64,000 nucleotides of DNA from Odiellus spinosus (taxonomy: Eukaryota; Arthropoda; Arachnida; Opiliones; Phalangiidae): contig OY987226.1 in NCBI GenBank assembly GCA_963920705.1, positions 4,900,501 through 4,964,500 on the forward strand, read 5' to 3'. The notes beneath the pieces are model-generated. The model did no database searches and had not been told where the DNA came from. It saw only the letters and a list, made by a program, of their open reading frames with translations. Of the stretch, positions 44,065-54,458 are shown piece after piece (the stretch's first letter is position 1; the number at the start of each line of letters is the position of its first letter). A program made the translations under genes and the position numbers.

Positions 44065-47000
44065 TCAGTTTGGTTTTTGTAAAACCTTCTCAAATATCAG
44101 ACAACTATCATCTGATGAAAACTTAAAAATGCTCTCATAAATGGCGAGATTGTTCATTAAATCTGCCCTTGTAGCTTTTACCATGGAGTAAGTCAAATCT
44201 ATTGTTGGTGAAACATCAAAAGGGTCTTCGTCAGGTAAATATAATGATGTTACGTTTGAAATCATGAGGGCAGTATTAGTCTCCATCTCCAATTGTTGGG
44301 GTTGTTCCGGGATGTTTTGTGGACTCTGTTGGACAATCTCGCCAGCTTTCCAAGAAAGTGTAGGATTTACCAGTTCATAATTAGTAAGATTAGAATTTTC
44401 CATGGTAAATGGGCTACAAAATTGCCCATCTTTCTGGGTAATCGTACCAGTCTTAGTTGAGATTTTGGCTGAAGTCATTAATTCTGACGAAGGAACAGAC
44501 TGACTTTGAATAGAAGAGGAGTTGATGTCCATATCTACTTGTTCGAAGGAATTTTTGGTTAGAACTTCTTTGTTAAGGGAAGTAGGCGAAATTGTAGCTG
44601 AGCTGCTAATTAGTTCTTGATTAACTTTCACAATAGGTGATGAAGCTTCTTTGAACTTTATAGCAATATTTTCTTCACAAGGTTTAACTTTAGGAACTAG
44701 CAGACTTGCCGCATTTTTAATTTCTGGCTTTGGCTCACTTTCCATGCGCCTACGTTTTTCTTCATCTTTCTTCCGTCTTACGCTGAGCGGCATTGCACGT
44801 TTCATTTTCACATAGGATGAATCTGTCTCTTTGACGACAGTAGTACCTTCCTTCAATATAATTTCACCACTAGTACCTGGTAAATTTAACTGGCTAATGC
44901 TGTCCACGTCTGAACTTTCAATTTCTTTACATTTTGGATCCATTTCGTGTGCTACAATGGAATTAGAGTCTGTTCCATTTGCTTCATTTGAACTGGAATT
45001 ATCATGGAATGGTAACAATTCGGCTGGGTCTACTTCTTCGGGTACATAACTTGGATCATCATAGTCATTATCAGACACATTTAAAATAGCTTCTTCCTCA
45101 AATTTTTTGTAAAACCCATCTTCCTTTTGTTTCTTTGCTCTAATAGGCAAACTACGTTTTTTGACAACAGGTTTTTTAACAATAGAGATCTTAGTCTTCC
45201 TCTTTAAAGATATCCGTGGCTCACGCTTATATGAATCTTTATTTTCAGTCTCCTTTTTCTCGCTTGAATTTTTCCTTGGTTTGTTTATTTTCTTACTGGA
45301 ATCTTCTGTTGAAACTGCCAATTTTTTTTCCATACTATCTTTCGAATGAGTATTTTTTTTTTGGGAAGAGTCACCTTTAGGTATATAATTAATCGCATTC
45401 TTGGGTAGTGTAGTCCCTTGTTCAATGAAAATATCCTTGATCTTTTCTGTGTCTAAATGGCCAATCACGTGATTATTTTCGTCGACTATCTTCCCATTAA
45501 TTATGAACGCACTGGTGTATTGTTTCTTTTGGGATTTATCCACATCGATAATTTCTTGTAAAATTTCTATTTCATCATCACTATTATCCTTCGTGGATGG
45601 ATTATTTGTTGGCAAGGGTTTTACTGTGGCAACCTTTTTGGTATTTGATGTTAAAAGTGACAATGCAGGAAGGCTTCCGGCAGCTATGGAAGATGACAAA
45701 GGTATTTGTTCATCTTCAGTTGGAAGATATATTTCAGACCTTTTTTCACCGTTTTTACTTGCAGCTTCTGATATGTTATCATCATTGACTTTTTCATTGG
45801 TAGAGCCTTTGTTCACAAGTATATCACTAGATTGAGGTTGTGAAGTAATGGTAAGGTTTGTGGATGTGACTTTAGATTGTGGATCTTTCATTGGCTTTTC
45901 AATGAGTAGTTGTTCTAAAAAACTGATATTCTCAACTTTTTCTGATTCTGAAATTAATGTTTCAGAATAATGGCTGACATTACGGGTACTTTCAGTTTGC
46001 TCTTTATATGAAGCACTGGTTCCGGGAATATTTGATTTTTTGGGAATATTTTCAAAAAAGGATATATTCTCCGAAGTAGTGATTAATTGAGGAGTAGCTT
46101 TGGTTTCATCAAGAGATGAGATTGATTGAGGAACAGACATGTTCTTGTGACTAGCAATAGTTGCTAAAAACTTCATTTTCTCAGAAGCAGGTAAAGATTC
46201 AAAACTTTGAATTTTCTCAGGAGTAGCGATAAATTCAGGAAGAACATTGTTTTCATTAAAAGTAGCGGTTGATTGAGAAACAGACATTTTCTTCGGGGTA
46301 ATTCTTGATTGAGAAGTAGTTTGGATTTTTACAGGAGATGTTAAAGACTGAGAGCCTACAGCCATTGGAGTTTCAGAAAGAGTGTCGAGTCTTTCAGTAG
46401 AAAAGTTAGTTTTAGTGGGAGACCTTTCAAATGCGAGCAAAGAAGCCAAGTGTGTTGAGCTAGGTGGTGATATATCGTAACTATGAGAGCTAGAAGGTGA
46501 TGTGGGCTCAATTTTGATCACGTAAGTCAAATCTGTAGCATCATCTGTCTCTTCAGTATCACCCATTGCCATGTTTTTGGCTTCCTCATCAATTTGGTTG
46601 TCTTTATTAATTCTGACTTCGAGATCCAACAAATCACCAAGGAAAGACACGGGGCAGTCTTCCTTATCAAAATCTAATTAGATTCACCACAAACGTTTAC
46701 ACATTGGTTAATTGATCGAAATCAAAGAAACAAAATAAAATACCCACCATCATAACCCTCGTTATATTTGGAAACTTTAATAATCTGAGCCAATTCTTCA
46801 ATTTGTGGCAAACGTTCAATTTCTACAGCTAGTTCTTTTACAATAGTCTTCTTTCTTTTACGAACCTATGAAATAACAGAAAATGTAAAGGTATATTATT
46901 AGCTGAAATTTTTTTTTTTATTCTTGCCACTACTCTATTCTAGAACATCATGGGATAGGTTTTTAGGGCGCAGGTCACATCACACCCTTCCCATTGACAA

Positions 47001-47429
47001 AGCCTGCTATAGTGAAAAAAAAGAGCATGGCACATGTCATCCCATGCTTGGTACACCCCCCGTTTTCTGAAATATTATCGAAATCTTGAAAGAGGATATG
47101 TAAAAGAGCTAAAGCAGTCTGAAAATTGTCTCTACAATAGGTTTGATTCGGTTAAATCTGATTTTGGGGTTGGTTTGTTATCTTTAGTCATAAAATAAAT
47201 GAAACTCAACTATGGCCTCCCGTATAAGTTACATCCCAAATTTCGGCAAGTGCCTTTAACAGTCACATTAACTCAAAATAAATCCCAAATTACAGGGATA
47301 ATTTTTTTTATTGATGAAAAGTTAACCTCGATTCTTTGATACAAAACAACAAAGTTACTTATAACTTACAAATCGGGTCCCTTTAGTGTGGCCTTTACTA
47401 CCTTGAGAAACTACAATAACGTTCATCAT
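44065..47429 (-). CDS. Unknown disordered, probably nuclear protein (928 aa)
   Basis: I do not recognise this gene. Exons: 47429-47370, 46865-46748, 46673-44065, all GT-AG with a continuous frame. The N-terminus is basic and then helical (MMNVIVVSQGSKGHTKG, VRKRKKTIVKELAVEIERLP, IEELAQIIKVSKYNEGYD). It is followed by FLGDLLDLEVRI and an IKIEP sequence that fits a SUMO acceptor. Most of the rest is Ser/Thr/Lys/Glu-rich and low in hydrophobics: repeated TPE/TSE phrases at about 150-260, a block GKIVDENNHVIGHLDTEKIK (about 450-480), Lys-rich runs resembling nuclear localisation signals (SLKRKTKISIVKKPVVKKR), an acidic DNDYDDPSYVPEEVDP and KDEEKRRRMESEP. The C-terminus is more ordered (TYSMVKATRADLMNNLAIYE). 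Composition suggests a chromatin or transcription scaffold; no function is claimed. A truncated tandem paralogue lies at 48751-50217. Confidence 0.8.
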
Positions 47430-47639
47430 GTACTTTTTTTTTCAAATTTTTCGGGTACGTATATTTAGTTAGGGCTCATTATCATATAAGCTAAAGCCAT
47501 AGAGGCTTGTACGGTTATTTCCCCTATATGTTAACTGATATTATACAAAAAAAACAAAAAAACTTTGAGTTAATTTTAAAAGTGAAAGAATTAAAAATAT
47601 TCTGGGATTCCGTTATGGTTAAGACTTCCTAATGAAATA

Positions 47640-48009
47640 ACGGGCGACTGCGCGCGTTCTTACAGTTGCCAGGCTGCCAGCCTGGGAATGCAGCGGAGTG
47701 GGAGTGCGGAGCCAAGGCTTGGCTGATGGTGGTGGTGTCACCGGCAGTGGTGTGGTGAGCGGTAGAAGGGTGTGGGGGGGCTGAACCGCTGGTGTGTGCG
47801 GTCACTGCGGTGCTGAGCGAGAGAATGATGTGGAGGGCAATAGAAAAGGCAGTCGGATTCGGATTGGATATAGCATAGATAATCTATGGATATAGTGTCG
47901 TCGAGTGTAGGGCAGTGAGGACAGGTGCCCGTCCGAGCCAGACCAAAACGGTGGAGGTCGGAGGGTCGCGTTGGTGGGGAGCCGGTTGCAGTGGAGTTGG
48001 GAGAGCAAC
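47640..48009 (-). promoter_or_regulatory. G-rich island upstream of the unknown nuclear-protein gene
   Basis: 370 bp that is strikingly G-rich on + (runs of GGTGGTGGTGG and GGGGGGG type) and contains CGCGCG, in otherwise AT-rich DNA. It ends about 210 bp upstream of the gene's ATG, so it could be its promoter. It is bounded at the right by repeat D. An inserted sequence of foreign origin is the alternative. Confidence 0.35.
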
Positions 48010-48190
48010 GGTCGCGCCTTTAAAGGGATTTAAGGGACTATCTGCCATTTTTAAAACCTCTTCAATCCTAGCTTAGTAAAATTAGCAGATAACCTTGACC
48101 ATAGCAAATTGTACAGTCAAAGCTAGGCTGCGTGCGTAAGGGAAGAACATTTTAAAGGGGCAAATTTCAGAGCAGATAAGGCCTTTAATT
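48010..48190 (-). repeat. Repeat D, inverted copy
   Basis: Reverse complement of the block at 43080-43258: CCTTTAAAGGGATTTAAGGG at one end, ATAGCAAATTGTACAG and TTTAAAGGGGCAAATTTCAG toward the other. Confidence 0.55.
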
Positions 48191-48750
48191 TGTATAATTA
48201 ACAAAATATAAATCTTTTATGCTTAAAGATTTATTTTAAAAACTGTTTTATTATGTTTAAAATAATTATTCTTACTAGATCTTATTTGGGCATTTGAAAT
48301 TCCCACCAAATTTGGTATTGATCAAAAGGACTATTCACATGGGTATTTTGATTGAAATTTCTCCCACCATGACTGACATGCTATCTTAAAAGTCAACAGA
48401 TTAATAATTACTTCTAAAACAATGTCATAAAAAAATATTGTTTTATTTAAAAAGAAGATTAATTTTGTACTTGCATACGAAAAACACTCTTTCAAAATAT
48501 ACAAATTTAACTTTAGTTATGTAAAATCACTATTTAAGAAATAAATTGTATCATCCTTTATCTCGTATTAATATGATTTAAAGGGGTCTCAATTTCACAA
48601 AAATGAATATCTATAGCCATATTTAAATATGGATTAGAAATTATGTATTTTGATTTTTTTAAATACATTTTTCTTTCATATATTCACTCCATTAAAGGAA
48701 CACAACTTCAGAGTTTATCAGTGAGATCAGAATTTTCAACAGTAACTGGA
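48191..48750. other. 3' flank of the truncated paralogue
   Basis: Includes blocks shared with 43690-44030 (TTGTACTTGCATACG, TTTCAAAATATACA, CATTTTTCTTTCATATATTC). Otherwise AT-rich, with no gene. Confidence 0.5.
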
Positions 48751-50217
48751 TTACAAAACATGAATTTCAGTTTCTAATTCTGCTTTTGATTCACTTTCCA
48801 TGCGCCTACGTTTCTCTTCCTCCTTCTTCAGTCTTACACTGAGTGGCATTAATCGTTTTTTTTTCTTATTTGATGGCTCTGCCTCTTTGGTGTCAGTGGT
48901 ACTGGTACCTTCCTTCACCATTATTTCGCCACTTGTAGTCGTGATATTTTGCTGGTTAATGCTTTTCGCCTCTGAATTTTCTATTTCTTTACATTTCGGA
49001 TCCATTTCAAGCACTTCAATGGAATTGGAGTCAGTTCCATTTGATTCGTTTGAACTGGAATTAGAGTCTGTTCCATTTGTTTTGTTTGAAGAGGTATCAG
49101 AGTCTGTTCCATTTGATTCACTTGAACTGGAATTATCATCAAATGATGAAACTTCAACCGGGTCAACAACTTCGCATTCATAACTTGGGTCATCATAGTC
49201 ATCATCCGACGCGTTTAAAATATCTTCTTCAACTTTCTCCTCAAATCTTTTGTAAAATCCATTTTCCTTTAGTTTCTTTGCTCTGACAGGTAAATTATAT
49301 TTCTTCACACCCAAATTTTTAGGCTTCCTCTTTAAAGATTTCTTCCTGGTGATTTTCTTACTGGAATCTTCCTTTGAGACTGCAGAATCTTCTCCCATAC
49401 CATCTATCGAAAGAGTGATCTTTCTTTTGGATGCGCCAACTTTAGAAATGAAATTTACCATACCCCTGGGTAGCTTTATAAGGGGTTCCCCAACTTCACG
49501 AACTTTTAACGAAATACCCTTGGTCTTTTCTGGGTCTAAATGGCCAATTACATTACTATGAATGTCGGTTACACTCCCATCAGGATTTAGGAAGGCTTCG
49601 GTGTAATATTTCTTTGGTGACTTATTTATGTTGATAATTTCTAAAACTTCTATATCATCATCACTGTCATGCTGTGTGGAGGATGTATTATTTGTTGGCA
49701 AGGGTTTTACTCTGGCAACAAGCTTTTTGGTAAATGATGTTAAAGGTCGCAATGCTGGAAGGCTTCCTGCAGCTGTGGTAGAGGGCATTTGTTCATCTTC
49801 AGTTGGAGTATCCATTTCAGAGATCTTGTCAAAAATGTTGCTTTCAGCTTCAGTTATGGAAGCATCATTATCTTTCTCATTGGTACGGCCATTGTTCACG
49901 AGTATATTAGTAGATTCAGGTTGTGGAGTAACGTTAAGGTTTTCAACTAGAGCTTGTTTTATAGAAGGCGTATTGACATTATCAACTTTTCCTAATTCAG
50001 AAACATTGCTATCATTTACACAACTTTTGGCTTGATCAATAACTACATTATCTTTTTTTTCAGTACCTATTTTGATTCGGGGAATGTTAAAGTTTTCCGA
50101 ATAAGGAATACATTGAGAAACACAATTTATTCTCTCGGGAATTTTAATCTCTGTTAATTCTTCTGGAGTAGCCATTAATTGAGGAATTGTTTTAGCTTCT
50201 TCAAGAGAGACAGGCAT
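48751..50217 (-). pseudogene. Truncated tandem paralogue of the 928-aa protein
   Basis: A 488-codon open frame aligned by eye to residues of about 225-700 of the neighbour. Shared phrases include PTEDEQ, AAGSLPAL, VKPLPTNN, VIGHLD, NGFYKRFEE, DYDDPSYECEVVDP, MDPKCKEIE and MPLSVRLKKEEEKRRRMES. It lacks the helical N-terminal exons and stops shortly after the RRRMES motif, losing the ordered C-terminus. An acceptor-like CTACAG at about 50226 precedes the first ATG, so an upstream exon is possible but was not found. The acidic NGTDS segment is expanded to three copies. The frame is intact over 1.46 kb, so it may be an expressed, shortened protein rather than a dead copy. Confidence 0.65.
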
Positions 50218-51026
50218 TGTCTTAGGAGTCTGTACTCTGTAGAAATAAACTAGAAAAGAAACTGCGACTCACTCCTGAGTCCCAAGGTCGAAAATAAGCA
50301 TAGGACACTGGACTTTTCATTTTTGAAAGGGGTTTCCTGGACAAATGTCTGATAATAAAAATTACTGGCACAGGAAATCTGGAAAATGCAAGGTAATTTA
50401 TTAAAACGTTCGATTAAATGTTTTGTGTGAATGAGTCTTACTTGGCCAATCTCAGCCCCTGCGTTCGGAAAAAAACACCACAACGACCAGTAGGCTACTT
50501 TCAAAAGCAACTGCTCGTCGCTGATCGAAATTGTTTTACTTCCTGTTGATTCCGATCAGTACATACCGGCCAAGGAAGTATTATAAATACGGCCATGGTT
50601 ATTCTTTAAGCTTATTAAATTAAGTTGCCAAAAGCTGACTGCCAGATCACACTTGACAGAAAATCTCACTTCATTTTATAGTTCGGGTTACGGAACTTAC
50701 AACCATGTGACAGATTGACTTCAATATATTACGTCATTCAAACCTATGGGTACTGCCTCTGCTTCAATTCTCATATTTTATCGCCGGAGGGGGAAATATT
50801 TTTCTGTATAATTCTTCTTTGAGATTTTGGGCGTTGAAGAGCTCTTCCTCCTGTCCCAACCCTAGTTAACCAACCCTTCAGGTGTATTTCACCTCACAAT
50901 AAAAAAATAAAAAAAAAAAATCTCCCAAGAGAGGGAATTTTGAATTTTTAATTTCACGGTACAATAATTTTTTTATATACAAAACTTGAAATTGGTCAAA
51001 ATAATTTAAAAGACAAAAAGGTTTAT
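50218..51026. other. Region between truncated paralogue and DNAJC9
   Basis: Contains an open frame on minus (50250-50510, no ATG start) ending in a donor-like GTAAGA after GGCCAA. It could be a 5' exon of the paralogue but matches nothing known. The rest is AT-rich; the DNAJC9 3' untranslated region occupies the right end. Confidence 0.4.
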
Positions 51027-52069
51027 CTAGGCATTTTTCTTGCCCCTCTTTGAAGATTTTTTGGGTGCATATTTTGCTTCAAGACTGCTCATTAAATTAT
51101 CAAAAGTACTCGCCCTTTGACCTTGACGCATAGATATAGCCTGTTCCAATGAAGAAAGAGAACCCCCTTCTTGATCTTTCAACATTTTCTCTGCTTCCTT
51201 GGCTTCTTTTTCAAACTAAAAATAAATTTTTACTATAGGGTCTAGATAAAATCCAACCACTCTTAGCTTTGTCTTCATTGCAGCATTGCCAGAACCTTTG
51301 TAAGTCGAGTCAGTAAAAGCCTGCCTTTTTCTCTACTTCATGCTTGACTCACAAAGGTACTGGCAACAGAATTATTCCCCTTTAATGAAAATATGAATAC
51401 ATAAAAGGTGTTAATTTTACCTTTCTCTTGCGTTTCATTGCTGAAATTTTACTTTCTTTCACAAAAGCATCAAAAGGTGGAACGTCCTCATTTTCAATCA
51501 TATCATTAATCATTTCCTTATATCTTTGTTCATTTTCAAAGTTGTAATACATCATATGTTCGGAAATGGTATTCAAATTACCCTTGTACTTAAGGTAAAG
51601 GTCTCTTAACTCAGTTTTCTCTTCCTCAGAACCAATATACTTTTCCATGTGGGCATCAAGGTCTTTCACTGTGATTTTGGGAAACAATCCTCTGAAATAT
51701 GCAGTCCAATCGCCTTTATCAGCAATCTCAACATCATCTTCACCAACATCACCAGTTTCATCGAAAATGTCTCGTTTCTCTTTGTCAGAGAGAATGTAGA
51801 AAACTCGGGACAAAACTTGGAATTTTTTGCTAGCTTTATCTTTCTCGTTCTCGTCGACTTTATCAGGATGAACTTTCAGGGATAACTTGTAATAAGCCTT
51901 TTTAACTGAAAAAGTCATTTGACACAAAATATTAGGATTTCCCGCCAAAGCAAAATACAGAAACCGAGGCTTAATTACTTTCTTTTTCGTTGGCGGTTTG
52001 CTTTACGGATAATATTTCATACAAATCCGTCGTTCCAAATACTTCTTCCGCATCATCGAGCAGTCCCAT
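51027..52069 (-). CDS. Dnajc9: DNAJC9 J-domain histone co-chaperone
   Basis: DNAJC9 is a nuclear Hsp70 co-chaperone that binds histones H3-H4. Exons: 52069-51979, 51905-51421, 51215-51027; 254 aa in one frame (human DNAJC9 is about 260). The start MGLLDDAEEVFGTTDLYEIL matches the family exactly in layout. The J domain has KKAYYKLSLKVHPDK with the essential HPD motif at about residue 47, then FQVLSRVFYILSDKEKRDIF. The middle DWTAYFRGLFPKITVKDLDA and YIGSEEEKTELRDLYLKYKG fit the DNAJC9-specific region, followed by PPFDAFVKESK and a basic MKRKRK stretch. The last exon is charged and ends in KKSSKRGKKNA. Nothing is missing. The gene is divergent from a weak putative + exon 262 bp away. Confidence 0.95.
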
Positions 52070-52330
52070 ACTAAATCCACTTTAATGATGTATTAAATTT
52101 AAACAATCGTTCCACAAAATTGAGAGACAGGAATTTTCCTCCTACAACAAAAATCTAATCATTTATATTGAAGCAGACAGCCTGATAGACCACTATTCTT
52201 GATTATTTCTGGGCTAGAAATAAGAAACCTTTGGAATTGGTCTATGGTAGATGGCGTGTACTTAGAGGGCGCCAAATATAAAATTTAAAACGTAGCAGTG
52301 AGAATTTGACATTTGCACCGAGAATAGACC

Positions 52331-52433
52331 ATGAGTAAAATTAGTTTGGGGGCGAGTAATATTTTTAGAAAGACAGATTGGGGTACTGAATTAGACCATG
52401 CAGAACTAATAAATCAAGTTCTTTCGAGGCAAG
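52331..52433 (+). CDS. Possible short exon, divergent from DNAJC9
   Basis: ATG-initiated frame MSKISLGASNIFRKTDWGTE continuing LDHAELINQVLSRQ, then a donor-like GTTTGT. Reading on, it runs into an A28 tract (about 52474-52501). The amphipathic start looks protein-like, and the location 262 bp from the DNAJC9 start fits a divergent promoter. No downstream exon was identified, so it could be a chance frame or a truncated retrocopy. Confidence 0.25.
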
Positions 52434-52473
52434 GTTTGTTGTTTAGTCAGAGCCTTCAGTACTTAATTTTACT

Positions 52474-52504
<31 letters not shown>

Positions 52505-52517
52505 TAGAGAAAATAAT

Positions 52518-52529
52518 GTTTATTTAACA
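52518..52529 (-). terminator. Polyadenylation signal for the 52.6-53.4 kb exons
   Basis: On minus, GTTAAATAAACATT contains AATAAA about 90 bp after the stop at 52620, followed by a T-rich/T28 tract. Confidence 0.5.
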
Positions 52530-52619
52530 TTACAACAATGTAATATTAAAGCATAAATCTTTTAGGCCTTAAATGTAGTTTAAAACAATGTTTGATTAAC
52601 TGGGAATGATGAAAAGTTT

Positions 52620-53373
52620 TTATCGATTATTGTTCGTGTTGTAATAAATGTTATTGGGTGGTGTACTTGCGCCAAACATTGGTGGAGGTCTTTGATAAGG
52701 ATTCAATGCGGGTTGCATTAAGTATTGCTGCATATACGGCATGTTTGGAAAGATCACATTGGGTGGTGGCATCATATTTGGGAACATAAACTGTGGGTTC
52801 GGTTGATTCGTCATAAAGGGAGAAGCCATATAAATGTTAGTTGGTTGAGCCACTGTTCTAGCATGAATAGGCGTTTGATTCGCAGTGATAGGCGCTACAG
52901 CTTGAACTGATTTTTGAGTACTTTGCTGTTGTTCATTGATTATTGGGCTAGCGCTGCTATTGGTTTTTATTGAGAATTCGTGGAAAGCCTTTCTAACACC
53001 CTCATTTGCATTGCTCAAATCTAAGTCCAGATATTGGCTATATTGCTTCATGATTTGGGTGTAAGTTAAATGAGTGTCTGAATCAAATTCTTCCTGCTCT
53101 GCCATTCTCTTTGTAATGATGCGTCTGAAATAAAACATGTATAATTAATCTATTTCATAATCCTTAAAAGGCTTAAAAAATTTCATCATTATAAGCAGCC
53201 TATTGTAATATTTGCTTCCATTTATGGTTTTAGACCAGAAAATGTTCTTAAGTTTTAAACTTTTCCAAAAAAAAATACCTTTCTGTTTCAAGTTTTTTTA
53301 AATGTTCTCTAATACATTCCGGAGTTTTATTTTGAGCGTCTTCAGTTTCATTAGGAAAGTCCTCTGGATTTCC
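52620..53373 (-). CDS. 3' exons of an unassigned gene (coiled, Pro/Asn/Met-rich tail)
   Basis: Two exons, 53373-53279 and 53124-52620, joined in frame by good GT-AG borders. They read GNPEDFPNETEDAQNKTPEC, then a charged coil (REHLKKLETERRIITKRMAE), EEFDSDTHLTYTQIMKQYSQ, and a low-complexity tail rich in Pro, Met, Asn and Gln (PNMMPPPNVIFPNMPYMQQY) ending NTNNNR. The first exon must enter in phase 0. They lie 1.1 kb downstream of the Tejas-like stop on the same strand and could be its alternative 3' end, but no phase-0 donor joins them cleanly. A frame at about 54113-53946 could be a linking exon. Confidence 0.5.
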
Positions 53374-53420
53374 CTAAATAAATAAAAAAATAGTTTTGAA
53401 ATGAACAAAATCTTAACTTA

Positions 53421-53945
53421 TTGAAGTAGACACGCAATCTGAATCAATTTGGGCCTCGTCAAATTGAAAAAAATTGCCATGTTTTTTATCTTGCGTTAAT
53501 TTTCATTTCAATGGGTTCCCGTATAATAATGGAAGAAATTGGCTTTCACAATCAGGAAAACCTTATAATTTGGTCAAAAATGATCCAAAATAGTCTCGGT
53601 CGATATCCCCACCATATGTTTCTCACAAACAGAATATTATCTCTGTTTTGAAAAATCGTGTTTATATAAATATACCAAATGATATAACCTCAATTAAAAA
53701 AATGTGGACCAAAATTTAAAATTCAGGTTTGATCGAATTCTAATGGAATAATTTATCCTCATTGGAAAGCCTTTTAATTTGGTTATTCTATGGGAGCACA
53801 TTGAAAATAATATAAAACCGACATCACGCCTATGTAAAAAAAGTCTAGCTAATTTTTTTCAATTTCCAAAGATTAAATTTGCGAGATTGTCGCAATATCT
53901 ATTTGACAAGGCCCCAATTGAGCGAGGTTGCATGTCTACTTTAAA
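53421..53945 (+). mobile_element. MITE-B, long copy
   Basis: Left end TTGAAGTAGACACGCAATCT, right end GGTTGCATGTCTACTTTAAA, with the usual internal arms (ATTTCAATGGGTTCCCGTAT; GGTTATTCTATGGGAGCACA). Longer than other copies because of extra AT-rich sequence in the middle (about 53600-53740). Confidence 0.75.
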
Positions 53946-54458
53946 AGGATCATGAAAAAAAGTTGTTTTTATTTGATAGTGTATACTTAGAGGTCTAAAA
54001 TCATCAATAAAACTTAAGAGAACATCTTGGTAATTAAATTTTAGGTCCAATAGAGCATCTTTGAGAAGCATTTTTGAACATGGTTTATACAAACTCAATA
54101 GCTTCTATGGAGGGATAACATTAACATTGAGAGCATACGAAGAAAGTTCCATTTCTTCAAACTTTCTAGCGAGAGTTTTGAGAAAGGGACGGTATTATTT
54201 TTTCCCTCCATAGAAGATGTTCAATTTGATGTTCTAAACGACCCTGTATTTACCGAATATCCATCAGGCTCTGCGTCTTAAAAAGCATGCCATGTTTTAA
54301 ACTCAAGATGAAACTGGAACATTTGATAAACTCGGATTATTACGCATATTTTTAGCTAAGAATCTTTTTAAAACTAAAATTTAATTTAAAATTAACAAGG
54401 TTGTTATATATGACTTACACTATCAAAAAAAACCAAAAACCTTTATATCATACTCCCT

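Noticed and set aside
45503..45835. 110-aa frame on + opposite the unknown nuclear protein
   Set aside because: Antisense shadow of a long, well-supported minus-strand exon.
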